Below, in pieces: positions 51,502 to 60,097 of a stretch of DNA of 61,867 nucleotides. Each line of letters starts with the position of its first letter. Within the stretch, counting starts at the first letter, position 1. The stretch is from Oscillospiraceae bacterium (GTDB taxonomy: Bacteria; Bacillota; Clostridia; Oscillospirales; JAAYXM01), in assembly GCA_017439555.1 (NCBI GenBank), contig JAFSIZ010000134.1, positions 1-61,867 of the forward strand, written 5' to 3'. Position numbers and translations under genes: made by a program. Below the pieces are notes generated by a model, which saw only the letters and a list, made by a program, of their open reading frames with translations, was not told the origin of the DNA and made no database searches.

Positions 51502-52359
51502 ATGAAAAAAGACACAAAAGCGGCGGTGCTTTTTATAAGCGGACAGTCAAACGCCACCGCTCATCAGCAATATCTTGCGGAGGAGGATAAGATCCTCACT
51601 CCGCTCGCGAATGTATTCTCGCTTGACCGCGACCCGAACCAGTCGCTTGATATTGAGGATGTTGTATGGTCGGGCTGGACAAGCGGCGGCAAGAATCTTG
51701 GCGAGAACCAGGACCACACAGCAAGCCTTGCGTATTTTGTTGCAAAAAAATGGCAGGCGGCGATTGATGAAGGTAAGGATTTGCCCGATTTATATATTGT
51801 ACAGATATCAATAGGAAGTCAGGGTATCATAAACGGAATGTGGAATCGGGATAAAGAGCCGATAATAAAGCCGGGAATACTCGGGGAGGCGGATATATCC
51901 CTTCTTCCGCTTGCTCTGCATATTCAGAAGCTTGCACTCAAAAACCTTCGTGATGCCGGCAAGAATCCCGAGGTCATAGGCTGGCATTGGCTTGGTTGCG
52001 AGCAGGAGGTCTGGTATGAGGCATACCACCGTGATGATTTTAGCGAGCGCTATGACTACCACTTTGATGTTATGCGCAACTCAATGGGCGGAGATATTCC
52101 GATATATCTCTATAAAATAGTTGTCCGCGGAGGTCTTGAGCGCTTTAATCTTCCGCTTGAGGCAGAGGATATCATAAACGAAGAAATCGTCCGTCAGGCA
52201 GAAAGACTCGGAGCCGTTCTCACAGATGTGCGTGAGTCTCCCTATTGGGATGCAAACGACAATCTTTACTACGGTGTTCTCGCAAGCGACCGCGCGCACT
52301 ATGTGCCGAAGGTTCAGGAATGGCTTGCAGATGAATTTTTAGGTGAGATAATAGAATGA
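51502..52359 (+). CDS. SASA/CE6-like carbohydrate esterase
   Basis: This 285-aa protein has LFISGQSNATAHQQ near residue 10, the GQSN block of SGNH-type carbohydrate esterases of the SASA (sialate O-acetylesterase/CE6) family with the nucleophile Ser. WHWLGCEQEVW corresponds to the WxQGExD block, and the C-terminal ASDRAHYVP contributes the catalytic Asp/His. No signal peptide is present. It would remove acetyl groups from sugars. The stop overlaps the next start (ATGA, 52356-52359). Confidence 0.8.
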   Translation: MKKDTKAAVLFISGQSNATAHQQYLAEEDKILTPLANVFSLDRDPNQSLDIEDVVWSGWTSGGKNLGENQDHTASLAYFVAKKWQAAIDEGKDLPDLYIVQISIGSQGIINGMWNRDKEPIIKPGILGEADISLLPLALHIQKLALKNLRDAGKNPEVIGWHWLGCEQEVWYEAYHRDDFSERYDYHFDVMRNSMGGDIPIYLYKIVVRGGLERFNLPLEAEDIINEEIVRQAERLGAVLTDVRESPYWDANDNLYYGVLASDRAHYVPKVQEWLADEFLGEIIE

Positions 52360-53072
52360 AAATAATTGAAAAGATAGCAAAAAGGGCGCAGGATGCAACA
52401 AATCCGCGCCCGACAATCGCCTTTCTCGGCGACAGTGTGACAGAGGGCTGCTTTGAGCTTATTCCAAAAAATAGCGAAGGCTTCAACAACGTCTATGACG
52501 GCGAAAGCGTTTATCACAAAAAGGTTGCGGAAATCCTCAAGGTTCTCTTTCCGACAGTTCTTCTCAATATCGTAAATGCAGGTGCGGCAGGAACGGGTGC
52601 GGTATACGGCCTTGAGAGACTCGAGCGCGATGTTCTCTCGAAGAACCCCGACCTCACGGTTGTCTGCTTCGGTCTCAACGATTGCGGAAAAGAGGATGAC
52701 GGAATTTCCGAATATATCGAAAGTCTCCGCAAAATCTTTGCGCGTCTCCGCGAGGCAGGTAGCGAGGTAATCTTTATGACACCCTGTATGCTGGCAGAAA
52801 AGGTCAGTGAAACGATACATCCTTCCTTCGTTGAGCTTGCCGAAAAGCTTTCAGACCGGCAGAGACGCGGTGTGCTTGACCGATATATGGATGCGGCAAG
52901 AGCGCTTTGCGCGGAGGAAAATGTTCCCGTCTGCGATGCTTACGCAAAGTGGAAGAGAATGTCGGAGCTCGGCGTTGATGTGACGGAGCTTCTTGCAAAC
53001 AAATTGAACCATCCGATAAGAGAGCTGCACAATCTTTTCGCAGTCTCGCTTGTTGAAACAATGATGAGGTGA
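52356..53072 (+). CDS. SGNH/GDSL-type hydrolase
   Basis: This 238-aa protein begins with the block I motif TIAFLGDSVTEGCFE (Ser nucleophile), then block II NAGAAGTGAVYGL, block III VVCFGLNDCGKE, and the C-terminal block V LNHPIRELHNLFA containing Asp/His-type residues. These are the four conserved SGNH blocks. The enzyme is intracellular and probably a carbohydrate deacetylase. It overlaps the upstream esterase gene by 4 nt and nearly touches the downstream hydrolase gene. Confidence 0.9.
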   Translation: MKIIEKIAKRAQDATNPRPTIAFLGDSVTEGCFELIPKNSEGFNNVYDGESVYHKKVAEILKVLFPTVLLNIVNAGAAGTGAVYGLERLERDVLSKNPDLTVVCFGLNDCGKEDDGISEYIESLRKIFARLREAGSEVIFMTPCMLAEKVSETIHPSFVELAEKLSDRQRRGVLDRYMDAARALCAEENVPVCDAYAKWKRMSELGVDVTELLANKLNHPIRELHNLFAVSLVETMMR

Positions 53073-53077
53073 CATAT

Positions 53078-53791
53078 ATGTGGAACGATTTTGAATCAAA
53101 GGAATTTGTCTTCTGTGAGCGCGCGGCAACGATAGTATATCCGTCCTGCGCTCCAAACGGCAGAATGCTCTTAAAACCCGAATATCTCGGCGCATTTCCC
53201 GAGTTTGATATTGCGATGCTGGGGCGCGGTTATCATCTGATTTTCATTTCTCACGAGTCGCGTTGGGCGCCGGATAATGAAATTGATATTATGGCGGATT
53301 TTGTCCGCCACTGCGCAGAGGAGCTTTCCTGCGATGAACGCGTCATAATCGAGGGGATGAGCTGCGGCGGTCTTCAGGGTGCGCGCTTTGCTCAGGAATA
53401 TCCTGAGCTTACGGCGGTGCTCTATCTCGACAACCCTGTTCTCAATATACTCAGTATGTATGGCCTTGGCGCGATTGACGACCCCGGTGCGCCGTCCTTC
53501 CGCCGTGAGATCATAAACACATTTGATGTTGACGATTCGACGATACTCAATTTCAGAAACAGCCCGATAGACCATATGGATAAGCTCCTTGAGAATAATA
53601 TCCCGATTCTTCTTATCTACGGAAACGCCGACACCGTCGTCATCTATCGCGAAAACGGAAAACCGCTCGAGGACTATTACAAAGCAAACGGCGGCAACAT
53701 CAAGGTTATCTGCCGCACGATGAAAAAGCATCATCCGCACGGGCTTGAGGACCCGACCCCGATTATCGAATTTGTCGAGGCGAATATGTAG
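53078..53791 (+). CDS. Alpha/beta-fold hydrolase (esterase-like)
   Basis: This 237-aa protein starts at ATG 53078 with GAGGTGA 5 nt upstream; GTG 53069 is the other possibility and lies inside the previous gene's end. It shows an alpha/beta hydrolase core: nucleophile elbow GMSCGG with Ser95, an Asp in LIYGNADTVV, and His in KKHHPHGLEDP. No signal peptide. It is the third hydrolase in a row, consistent with removal of different acyl groups from an imported oligosaccharide. Confidence 0.85.
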   Translation: MWNDFESKEFVFCERAATIVYPSCAPNGRMLLKPEYLGAFPEFDIAMLGRGYHLIFISHESRWAPDNEIDIMADFVRHCAEELSCDERVIIEGMSCGGLQGARFAQEYPELTAVLYLDNPVLNILSMYGLGAIDDPGAPSFRREIINTFDVDDSTILNFRNSPIDHMDKLLENNIPILLIYGNADTVVIYRENGKPLEDYYKANGGNIKVICRTMKKHHPHGLEDPTPIIEFVEANM

Positions 53792-53808
53792 AATTAAATA
53801 TTACAAGA

Positions 53809-53845
53809 AAAAGCGCAGAGATTGCCACGGTCTCTGCGCTTTGTA
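53809..53845. terminator. Bidirectional terminator
   Basis: A 12-bp perfect stem (53810-53821 and 53831-53842) is flanked by A-rich and T-containing sequence and lies between convergent genes. Confidence 0.9.
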
Positions 53846-53857
53846 CATAATATACAG

Positions 53858-54145
53858 TTATTTTCGCATAGTATCGATAAGCTCGGATAAAATGCGGATT
53901 TGTTCGTTTGTGAGTCCGTCTGCATCTAAGATTGCTTTTGAACTTTCTTTTCCTAACAGATAGTCTGCGCTGCATTTTAGCAAAAATGACAGAGCTAATA
54001 GATTTTCAGCGCTTGGCGTCCTTTCTCCGGTCTCATACCCGGATATTATTGACGGGGACACATTAAGCCTTGTTGCCACTTGCCTCTGTGATAAACCTAG
54101 CTTCAGTCTCATTTCTTTGATTCTCTCAGGTAATCCATTAACCAT
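53858..54145 (-). CDS. Xre-family (HTH_3) transcription regulator
   Basis: This 95-aa protein consists of an N-terminal Cro/C1-type helix-turn-helix (RIKEMRLKLGLSQRQVATRL, NVSPSIISGYETGERTPS, LLKCSADYLLGKE) and a short C-terminal helix. GGAGG lies 10 nt before the start. It is divergent from the CFI-box protein gene, with repeated sequences in the shared upstream region, so it very probably regulates that gene and itself. It may act as an immunity-type repressor of a small accessory locus. Confidence 0.9.
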   Translation of the reverse strand: MVNGLPERIKEMRLKLGLSQRQVATRLNVSPSIISGYETGERTPSAENLLALSFLLKCSADYLLGKESSKAILDADGLTNEQIRILSELIDTMRK

Positions 54146-54157
54146 AGGTGAACACCT

Positions 54158-54248
54158 CCAACACTTATTGTATACGCTTATGTATATGCTAAGGGTGTTG
54201 GAAGTAAACGCTTAGAGTGTTGACAAGGTATTTTGAATGTGTTATAAG
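54158..54248 (+). promoter_or_regulatory. Divergent control region with three repeats and a promoter
   Basis: Three related elements of the form TAAG-GTGTTGG occur: reversed at 54158-54168, forward at 54188-54201 (GCTAAGGGTGTTGG) and forward at 54210-54223 (GCTTAGAGTGTTGA). The last overlaps the -35 box TTGACA (54220-54225) of the rightward promoter, whose -10 is TATAAG (54243-54248) after a 17-bp spacer. They are good candidates for operators of the Xre-family regulator. Confidence 0.7.
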
Positions 54249-54277
54249 TGAAAAAACTCAGATAGGAGAGATTGATT

Positions 54278-54760
54278 ATGGCAGATTACATAAGACCCGG
54301 TACTTGCGGAGCGTGCAAAGAATTTGAATTTGAAGGGAATAACAAAAAGGGGTACTGCCGCAGATATGGCGCTTATTATTGGGATAACGACAGTTGCAAC
54401 AATTATGAAGAGGATGATAGAAGACTATCATCGGGAGGTTCATCGTGTTTTTTGACAACAGCTTGCTGTCAGTATAAAAACCTTCCGGATGATTGTTATG
54501 AGTTGACTGTTTTGAGAAAATTCCGCGATGAATATTTAATGAATACTAAAGATGGAAAAGAGCTTGTAGAAAAATATTATGAAATTGCTCCCGGTATTGT
54601 TGAAAAGATTACAGTATCTGTCAGAAAAGAAAAGATTTTAGAAGATGTGTATGCTGAAATAGGCAAAATTATTTCTTTAATAGAAGCGGCAAAGGTGCAA
54701 GAAGATGTTGATGCATACAAAGATATGGTAATTATTTTGCAAAATGAACTCTGTAAATAA
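54278..54760 (+). CDS. CFI-box-type protein with N-terminal Cys-rich zinc-like motif
   Basis: This 160-aa protein starts at ATG 54278 with AGGAG 9 nt upstream. The N-terminus has a cysteine cluster (CGACKEFEF, YCRRYGAY, DSCNNY), probably a small zinc-binding knuckle. From residue about 57 comes a match to the CFI-box domain: SSCFLTTAC, then LTVLRKFRDEYLMNTKDGKE, a module found at the end of many bacterial surface and stress proteins with unknown role. It is low in GC compared with neighbours and adjacent to a repressor-like gene, suggesting recent acquisition. Confidence 0.75.
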   Translation: MADYIRPGTCGACKEFEFEGNNKKGYCRRYGAYYWDNDSCNNYEEDDRRLSSGGSSCFLTTACCQYKNLPDDCYELTVLRKFRDEYLMNTKDGKELVEKYYEIAPGIVEKITVSVRKEKILEDVYAEIGKIISLIEAAKVQEDVDAYKDMVIILQNELCK

Positions 54761-54792
54761 TAAATCAATAATATTGGTGTGGAGGTTATGTT

Positions 54793-55338
54793 ATGAATTT
54801 TTTTCAAAAGCTATTCAAAAAGAAAGAAAAATCCGAGCCGGAGAAAATTACCTTTCTTCGAATTTTTCCTGATGTATATTCGAAACAAATGCCGGAATCA
54901 TTAGCACAGGTAATATGTAAAAACGGATATGTTTATTATAACTCAAGCCCAAATGCTGCCATCGGTTCTTTTAAGCGTGAAGAAAACGGAGATTACACTG
55001 TGTACAGTGAAGGTGGTGTTGAAATCGGTAAAGTTAATGCCGAAAGTAGGATAATTTATTTCAGCTTATTAGGGAAATATGAGTATTTTAAAAAATATTT
55101 TTCTGAAAATAATTTTGATCCTCTTCTTGAAAAATTAAAATTGCCACCTGATTTTTTTTGGTGCGCTGCAGAGTTTGTTGAAACATCTTCAGGAGGATTT
55201 ATCCGAGAATATGGCGGAGATGTAATAGGAAAGTTCAGCGGAAATGGACTTGAAGCAGCTGCCGCATTTATTTGTTGGGCGAATGATCTAGCTGATTATA
55301 GTAAGTATGGTGATTTTTTTGGAAGAAGGCTCTATTAA
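54793..55338 (+). CDS. Unknown 181-aa protein
   Basis: GGAGGTTATG gives the ribosome binding site. The N-terminus is short and very basic (FFQKLFKKKEK), followed by alternating beta-strands (GYVYYNSSPNAAIGSF, YTVYSEGGVEIGKV) and an aromatic helical end. No membrane helix or family motif is seen. AT-rich composition matches the CFI-box gene upstream, which lies 32 nt away, so the two form an accessory pair controlled by the Xre-type regulator. Confidence 0.65.
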   Translation: MNFFQKLFKKKEKSEPEKITFLRIFPDVYSKQMPESLAQVICKNGYVYYNSSPNAAIGSFKREENGDYTVYSEGGVEIGKVNAESRIIYFSLLGKYEYFKKYFSENNFDPLLEKLKLPPDFFWCAAEFVETSSGGFIREYGGDVIGKFSGNGLEAAAAFICWANDLADYSKYGDFFGRRLY

Positions 55339-55483
55339 TGCTATCTGTTGAAAGGTAAGAGTTCCGTTAAAATCGACGATAATGTTAAGGGCATATATAC
55401 TTTAAAGTACAGCAGATTGAAAAGTCCGCGTCTTGCGATGAGTTGATTTTGCAAGATAACGGTTCAACAGAAACACATAATGC
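55339..55483 (+). other. Intergenic stretch without recognisable gene
   Basis: About 145 nt between the accessory pair and the next terminator. No open frame with a start and ribosome binding site was found. It has the same AT-rich composition as the accessory genes. Confidence 0.6.
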
Positions 55484-55534
55484 AACCCTCGCGGATCCGA
55501 TATATTAAATGTCGGATTCGCGAGGTTCTTTTTT
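55484..55534 (+). terminator. Terminator of the accessory pair
   Basis: AACC-CTCGCG-TCCGA pairs with TCGGA-CGCGAG-GTT around an AT-rich loop, followed by CTTTTTT. Confidence 0.88.
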
Positions 55535-55535
55535 C

Positions 55536-55565
55536 TTGACAAAGATAGGTGTTATGGTTTAGAAT
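55536..55565 (+). promoter_or_regulatory. Promoter of the dehydrogenase operon
   Basis: TTGACA (55536-55541), 18-bp spacer, TAGAAT (55560-55565). Confidence 0.7.
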
Positions 55566-55605
55566 GTTTGTTGATAGCTCAACAAAAACAAGGAGACATA
55601 ACACA

Positions 55606-56814
55606 ATGAACATATTCTTCAAGGCGTATTGCAGAATCTATCAGAAGATTTTTCATATTGCCGCACCATTTTTGCCATACAGAACGCCGAAGCTTTTAAG
55701 CTCGGTGAGCGAATTGCCGCCGCTTCTGAAGGAGAAGAAGCTGTCGCGTGTGTTTTTTGTAATCGATTCGTTCCTATTCAAGAGCGGTGCAGCAGAGCCG
55801 CTGATTGAAAAGCTTCGGGAAAGCGGCGCAGAAGTCACAGTCTTTGATAAGGTAACGCCGAACACAACGATTGAATGTGTTGAAGAGGCGCGTGGGCTTT
55901 ATGCTTCGCAAAAATGCGATTGCATAATCGGCTTTGGTGGAGGAAGCGCTATCGACTGCGCAAAGGGAGTTGGCGCGAGAATTGCGCGCCCGAAAAAGAG
56001 CCTGCAGAAAATGCGCGGCATACTGAAGATCATAAAAAAACCGCCTTTTACAGTTGCAATCCCGACAACTGCCGGAACGGGAAGCGAAACGACCGTAACG
56101 ATAGTGCTGACTGACGGAAAGACTCACGAGAAATATCCTATCAGTGACCTTTGCCTCATTCCCGATGTCGCGGTGCTCGATGCATCGCTGACAACAACGC
56201 TCCCGAAGGGAATGACGGCAACGACAGGTATGGATGCGCTGACCCACGCGGTTGAAGCATATATAGGTATTTCAAAGCTCCGTGTGACGCAGAAAAGCGC
56301 AAGAGAAGCGGTGAAGCTCGTTATGGAAAATATTGAAGAGGCATATGAAAACGGAGAAAATCTCACAGCGCGAAAGAATATGCTTTATGCGGCGTATCTC
56401 GGCGGATATTCCTTTTCAAAATCATATGTCGGCTATTGCCACGCCGTTGCACATACGCTCGGCGGAAAATATAACATTCCGCACGGGCTTGCAAATGCCG
56501 CCCTTCTGCCTTATGTTCTTGATTGCTATGGGGCTGCTGTGCATAAGGATTTGTGCCGACTCGCAGTTTTTTGCGGTCTGTGCGATGAAAAGACCTCGCC
56601 TGCGGAGGGAGCAGGCATATTCACAGAGAAAATCCGTGAGCTGAACAGAACGCTTGGAATTCCTGAAAAGCTTTCGGGAATATGTGCCGGGGATGTTCCG
56701 CATCTTGCGAGACTTGCATCAAAGGAGGCAAATCCTATTTATCCCGTGCCGGTGCTTATGGATGCAAAAGCGCTCGAGCGATTCTATTTTGCTGTTGCGG
56801 AGGAAACAAAATGA
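55606..56814 (+). CDS. Iron-containing alcohol dehydrogenase
   Basis: This 402-aa enzyme starts at ATG 55606 with AAGGAGA 10 nt upstream. Family motifs: CIIGFGGGSAIDCAKGVGA for NAD(P) binding, IPTTAGTGSETT, LTTTLPKGMTATTGMDALTH with metal His, and YCHAVAHTLGGKYNIPHGLA with further metal His. It would reduce an aldehyde to an alcohol or the reverse. The next gene, an aldehyde dehydrogenase, overlaps by 4 nt (ATGA), so both act on the same compound, for example in fermentative alcohol use. Confidence 0.93.
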   Translation: MNIFFKAYCRIYQKIFHIAAPFLPYRTPKLLSSVSELPPLLKEKKLSRVFFVIDSFLFKSGAAEPLIEKLRESGAEVTVFDKVTPNTTIECVEEARGLYASQKCDCIIGFGGGSAIDCAKGVGARIARPKKSLQKMRGILKIIKKPPFTVAIPTTAGTGSETTVTIVLTDGKTHEKYPISDLCLIPDVAVLDASLTTTLPKGMTATTGMDALTHAVEAYIGISKLRVTQKSAREAVKLVMENIEEAYENGENLTARKNMLYAAYLGGYSFSKSYVGYCHAVAHTLGGKYNIPHGLANAALLPYVLDCYGAAVHKDLCRLAVFCGLCDEKTSPAEGAGIFTEKIRELNRTLGIPEKLSGICAGDVPHLARLASKEANPIYPVPVLMDAKALERFYFAVAEETK

Positions 56815-58178
56815 CAAGGGAAGAAATTTCAGATATCCTGAAAAAACAGAGGGAATATTTCAACTCGGGAAAAACGCTTCCGATAGAGGCGAGAATTGCG
56901 GCGCTGAAAGCGCTTCGAAACGCCTTGCAGAAAAACGAAGATAAAATTGCGCGCGCGATAGAGAGCGACCTCGGGAAATGCGCGTTTGAAAGCTATATGT
57001 GTGAAACAGGGCTTGTTATAAGCGAAATCGGGCATATGCTGAGAAACATAAGAAGCTATGCAAAGGAAAAGCGCGTGAAGACTCCGCTTGCGCAGTTTGC
57101 ATCAAAAAGCTTCACAAAGTCTGTGCCATATGGTAACGTGCTTATAATGAGCCCATGGAATTATCCGTTGCTTCTGACTTTTTCACCGCTTGTCAATGCG
57201 CTTGCCGCAGGAAATACCGCAGTTGTCAAGCCGAGCGCGTATTCCCAGGAAACAAGCAAAGTCATCGGTGAGATAATAGAGGAGACCTTCGATTCCGGAT
57301 ATGTTGCGTTCATATCGGGCGGAAGGGAAGAAAATTCATATCTTCTCGACGAAAAGTTCGACTATATTTTCTTCACGGGAAGTCGCGCCGTCGGAGAGCT
57401 TGTCCTCCGGAAAGCGGCAAAGAATATTACACCGACAACGCTTGAGCTTGGCGGAAAGAGCCCGTGTATCGTTACAGAGAGCGCAAAGCTTGCGCTTGCG
57501 GCGAGAAGAATCGTCTGGGGAAAGTTCCTCAATTGCGGACAGACCTGCGTTGCGCCGGATTATATAATCTGCGATGAAAAGATAAAGGATAATCTTGTTT
57601 TTGAGCTTTGCGCCGAGATAAAGAGGCAGTATCCGAGTCTTTCCGATTGTGGGAAAATCATAAACGAAAAGCATTTTGAAAGAATTGTCGGCCTCATTGA
57701 TAAAGACAAAGCCGTTATCGGCGGAGAGTGTGACCGCGCATCCTTGAAAATCGAGCCGACCGTTATGTGTGATGTCACTCTTTCCGATGCGGTTATGGGC
57801 GAAGAAATTTTCGGCCCCGTGCTCCCGATACTTACATATAAAAGCCTGAATGATGCAGAGCAGATAATCGGAAGCTTTCCGCATCCTCTTGCATTTTATG
57901 TGTTCTCGGAAAATAAGCGCGAGACGGAATATCTCCTGCAAAGGGTTCAGTTTGGAGGAGGCTGTGTCAACGACACGGTAATTCATCTTGCGACAAGTGA
58001 AATGGGCTTTGGCGGCGTCGGAGACAGCGGAATGGGCGCATACCACGGAAAAACAGGCTTTGAAACCTTCTCGCATCGCAAGAGCATTGTCGATAAAAAA
58101 ACGTGGCTTGATCTTCCGATGCGCTATCGACCGTTCAAAGCTTTCTATGGCAAGCTTATAAGAATGTTTCTGAGATAG
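56811..58178 (+). CDS. Class 3-type aldehyde dehydrogenase
   Basis: This 455-aa enzyme starts at ATG 56811, overlapping the previous stop. It shows MSPWNYPLLLTFSPLVNALA, AGNTAVVKPSAYSQETS, the NAD-binding FFTGSRAVGELVLRKAAK, the general base Glu212 in TTLELGGKSP and the catalytic Cys246 in LNCGQTCVAPDYII. The short length of about 455 and the APDY motif fit the class 3/fatty-aldehyde type lacking the N-terminal extension of class 1/2 enzymes. The product would be a carboxylate. Confidence 0.93.
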   Translation: MTREEISDILKKQREYFNSGKTLPIEARIAALKALRNALQKNEDKIARAIESDLGKCAFESYMCETGLVISEIGHMLRNIRSYAKEKRVKTPLAQFASKSFTKSVPYGNVLIMSPWNYPLLLTFSPLVNALAAGNTAVVKPSAYSQETSKVIGEIIEETFDSGYVAFISGGREENSYLLDEKFDYIFFTGSRAVGELVLRKAAKNITPTTLELGGKSPCIVTESAKLALAARRIVWGKFLNCGQTCVAPDYIICDEKIKDNLVFELCAEIKRQYPSLSDCGKIINEKHFERIVGLIDKDKAVIGGECDRASLKIEPTVMCDVTLSDAVMGEEIFGPVLPILTYKSLNDAEQIIGSFPHPLAFYVFSENKRETEYLLQRVQFGGGCVNDTVIHLATSEMGFGGVGDSGMGAYHGKTGFETFSHRKSIVDKKTWLDLPMRYRPFKAFYGKLIRMFLR

Positions 58179-58184
58179 GTCGGT

Positions 58185-58252
58185 TTGACAAAGGGTATAT
58201 AAGATGGTATAATTATGAGGTTGTTTTTTTATGAAGCAGCCTCATAATTTTA
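58185..58252 (+). promoter_or_regulatory. Promoter followed by hairpin before the ABC importer operon
   Basis: TTGACA (58185-58190), 17-bp spacer, TATAAT (58208-58213). From 58211 a stem AATTATGAGG/CCTCATAATT (58211-58220 and 58240-58249) follows, with a T-rich end. As it begins within or just after the -10 box, it could be the terminator of the upstream operon or a short attenuator in the leader. Confidence 0.65.
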
Positions 58253-58264
58253 TTGGAGTGTCAT

Positions 58265-59302
58265 ATGAAAAAGAAAGCTGTTTTTGTCAATATATTGCTT
58301 ATCTGCTTTGCAATTTTAAGCATCATTCTCGCTGTCGGAATCGGCCCTGTTTCTGTTTCGCCGGTTGTGACGGCAAAGGTGCTTTTTTCAAAGCTTCCGA
58401 TTCTCGGAAATCTGATAGCGCAGACGTGGGATGCGGTCAGCGAAAATATTATTATGAACCTGCGCCTTCCGCGTGTGCTGCTGGGGTTTGTCGTCGGCGC
58501 GTCGCTCTCCGTTTGCGGCGTTGCGATGCAGGCGATGACGAGAAATAACCTTGCAGATCCGTTTGTTCTGGGTGTATCATCGGGTGCAGCATCGTTTGCC
58601 ACGCTCGGAATGCTTTTCGGTGCTTTTTCGTTTTTAGGCATATATTCGCTCTCTGTAAGCGCCTTTCTCGGCGCGGCAGTGACGACAGTTCTGGTATATG
58701 TTCTCTCGCGTGTGCGCGGACGCATAAACGTGACGCAGCTTCTCCTTTCGGGCGTTGCCGTGTCTATGATAATGGACGGAATAACAAGCATAATAAAGCT
58801 GTCCGCTCCGAATGCGCTCGGGCTACACAGTGCGGAGTTCTGGATGTCGGGAAGCCTTGCCGGGGCAAAATGGGCATATCTTGGCCTGCCTGCGCTTGTG
58901 CTGGTGCTCTGTATGGCGTTTCTTATGCTCAATCATCGTGGGCTCAATATTCTGCTTCTTGGCGACGAAAGCGCCGTTTCGCTCGGCGTAAATGTTGCCG
59001 GGCTTCAGAAGGGGCTTGTTCTTGTGGCATCTCTTATGGCAGGCGCGACTGTTGCAGTCAGCGGAACAATCGGATTTGTCGGGCTTATGGTGCCGCATTT
59101 CACAAGGCTTCTTGTGGGAAGTGATCACAGAAGAGTGCTTCCTGTGTCCGCTCTTCTCGGAGGAGTCCTTGTTGTGTGGGTAGACGTTGCGGCGCGTCTT
59201 CTGATAGCTCCTGAGGAGCTGCCTGTCGGCGTGTTGACGGCGCTTATCGGAGGCCCGGTATTCATTGTGCTTCTCCGCAAAAGCAACCGTGAGAAAAGGT
59301 AG
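58265..59302 (+). CDS. FecCD-family ABC transporter permease
   Basis: This 345-aa membrane protein with about ten helices starts at ATG 58265 with GGAG 6 nt upstream. Typical segments are LRLPRVLLGFVVGASLSVCG, AMTRNNLADPFVLGVSSGAA, FGLMVPHFTRLLVG-like GFVGLMVPHFTRLLVGSDHR and EELPVGVLTALIGGPVFIVL. This family imports iron-siderophores, haem or cobalamin. With the ATPase and binding protein downstream it forms a complete importer; one permease gene suggests a homodimer. Confidence 0.94.
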   Translation: MKKKAVFVNILLICFAILSIILAVGIGPVSVSPVVTAKVLFSKLPILGNLIAQTWDAVSENIIMNLRLPRVLLGFVVGASLSVCGVAMQAMTRNNLADPFVLGVSSGAASFATLGMLFGAFSFLGIYSLSVSAFLGAAVTTVLVYVLSRVRGRINVTQLLLSGVAVSMIMDGITSIIKLSAPNALGLHSAEFWMSGSLAGAKWAYLGLPALVLVLCMAFLMLNHRGLNILLLGDESAVSLGVNVAGLQKGLVLVASLMAGATVAVSGTIGFVGLMVPHFTRLLVGSDHRRVLPVSALLGGVLVVWVDVAARLLIAPEELPVGVLTALIGGPVFIVLLRKSNREKR

Positions 59303-59311
59303 GTGAGCGAT

Positions 59312-60094
59312 ATGCGGCTTGAAGTAAAGAATCTTTGTTATTCCTATGATGAGTCAAACGCGATAAAGGATGTTTCCTTTTCTGTCGCGAGGGGTGAGTT
59401 CGTCGGGATAATAGGCCCGAACGGCGGCGGAAAATCGACGGTGCTGAAAAACGTCTACCGTGCGCTGAATCCTGATCGCGGCGAGATATTGCTCGATAAT
59501 GAGAATGTTCACAAAATGCCATATAAGAAATCGGCGCGGAAGATGGCGGTTGTCGGTCAGGAGAATGATTTGCCGTTTGATTTCACAGTCGAGGAAATTG
59601 TGGCGATGGGAAGAAGTCCGCAAAAAAGGCTTTTCGATATCGACACAGCGCAGGACAGGCATATGGTGCACCATGCGCTTGAGCATCTTGGTCTCGAAAA
59701 CAGCCATAAGAGAAGCTATCAGAGCCTTTCGGGCGGCGAAAAGCAGAGGGTTATTCTTGCGCGTGCGGTCTGCTCCGAATGTGATTTCTTTGTGCTCGAT
59801 GAGCCGACAAACCATCTTGATATAAGCTATCAGCTTGAAATATTCGATTTCATAAAGCGTCTTAACATAACTGTTCTTGCCGCGATACACGACCTCAATA
59901 TGGCGGCGCTCTATTGCGACAGGCTCTATGTTATGAAGGGGGGAGAAATCGTTCTTTCCGGAACTCCCGAAGAGGTTCTGACCCCGGAAAATATATTTGA
60001 TATCTATGGTGTATATTCAAAGGTGACAAAGAATCCGGAAAACGGAAAGCTCTCAATTTCCTATTTCAGCGGTCATTCAAAGAAGGGAACATGA
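59312..60094 (+). CDS. ABC transporter ATP-binding protein (FecE/BtuD type)
   Basis: This 260-aa ATPase starts at ATG 59312 with GGTGAG 5-6 nt upstream; GTG 59303 is the alternative. It has Walker A GPNGGGKST, Q-loop VGQEND, signature SLSGGEKQRV, Walker B FFVLDEPTNHLD and the H-loop AAIHDLNMAA. The FTVEEIVAMGRSP segment is characteristic of iron-siderophore/cobalamin importer ATPases. It lies 9 nt after the permease gene. Confidence 0.95.
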   Translation: MRLEVKNLCYSYDESNAIKDVSFSVARGEFVGIIGPNGGGKSTVLKNVYRALNPDRGEILLDNENVHKMPYKKSARKMAVVGQENDLPFDFTVEEIVAMGRSPQKRLFDIDTAQDRHMVHHALEHLGLENSHKRSYQSLSGGEKQRVILARAVCSECDFFVLDEPTNHLDISYQLEIFDFIKRLNITVLAAIHDLNMAALYCDRLYVMKGGEIVLSGTPEEVLTPENIFDIYGVYSKVTKNPENGKLSISYFSGHSKKGT

Positions 60095-60097
60095 AAA

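Noticed and set aside
58211..58264. Cobalamin riboswitch before the ABC importer
   Set aside because: The leader is only about 50 nt and lacks the B12-box; only a simple hairpin is present.
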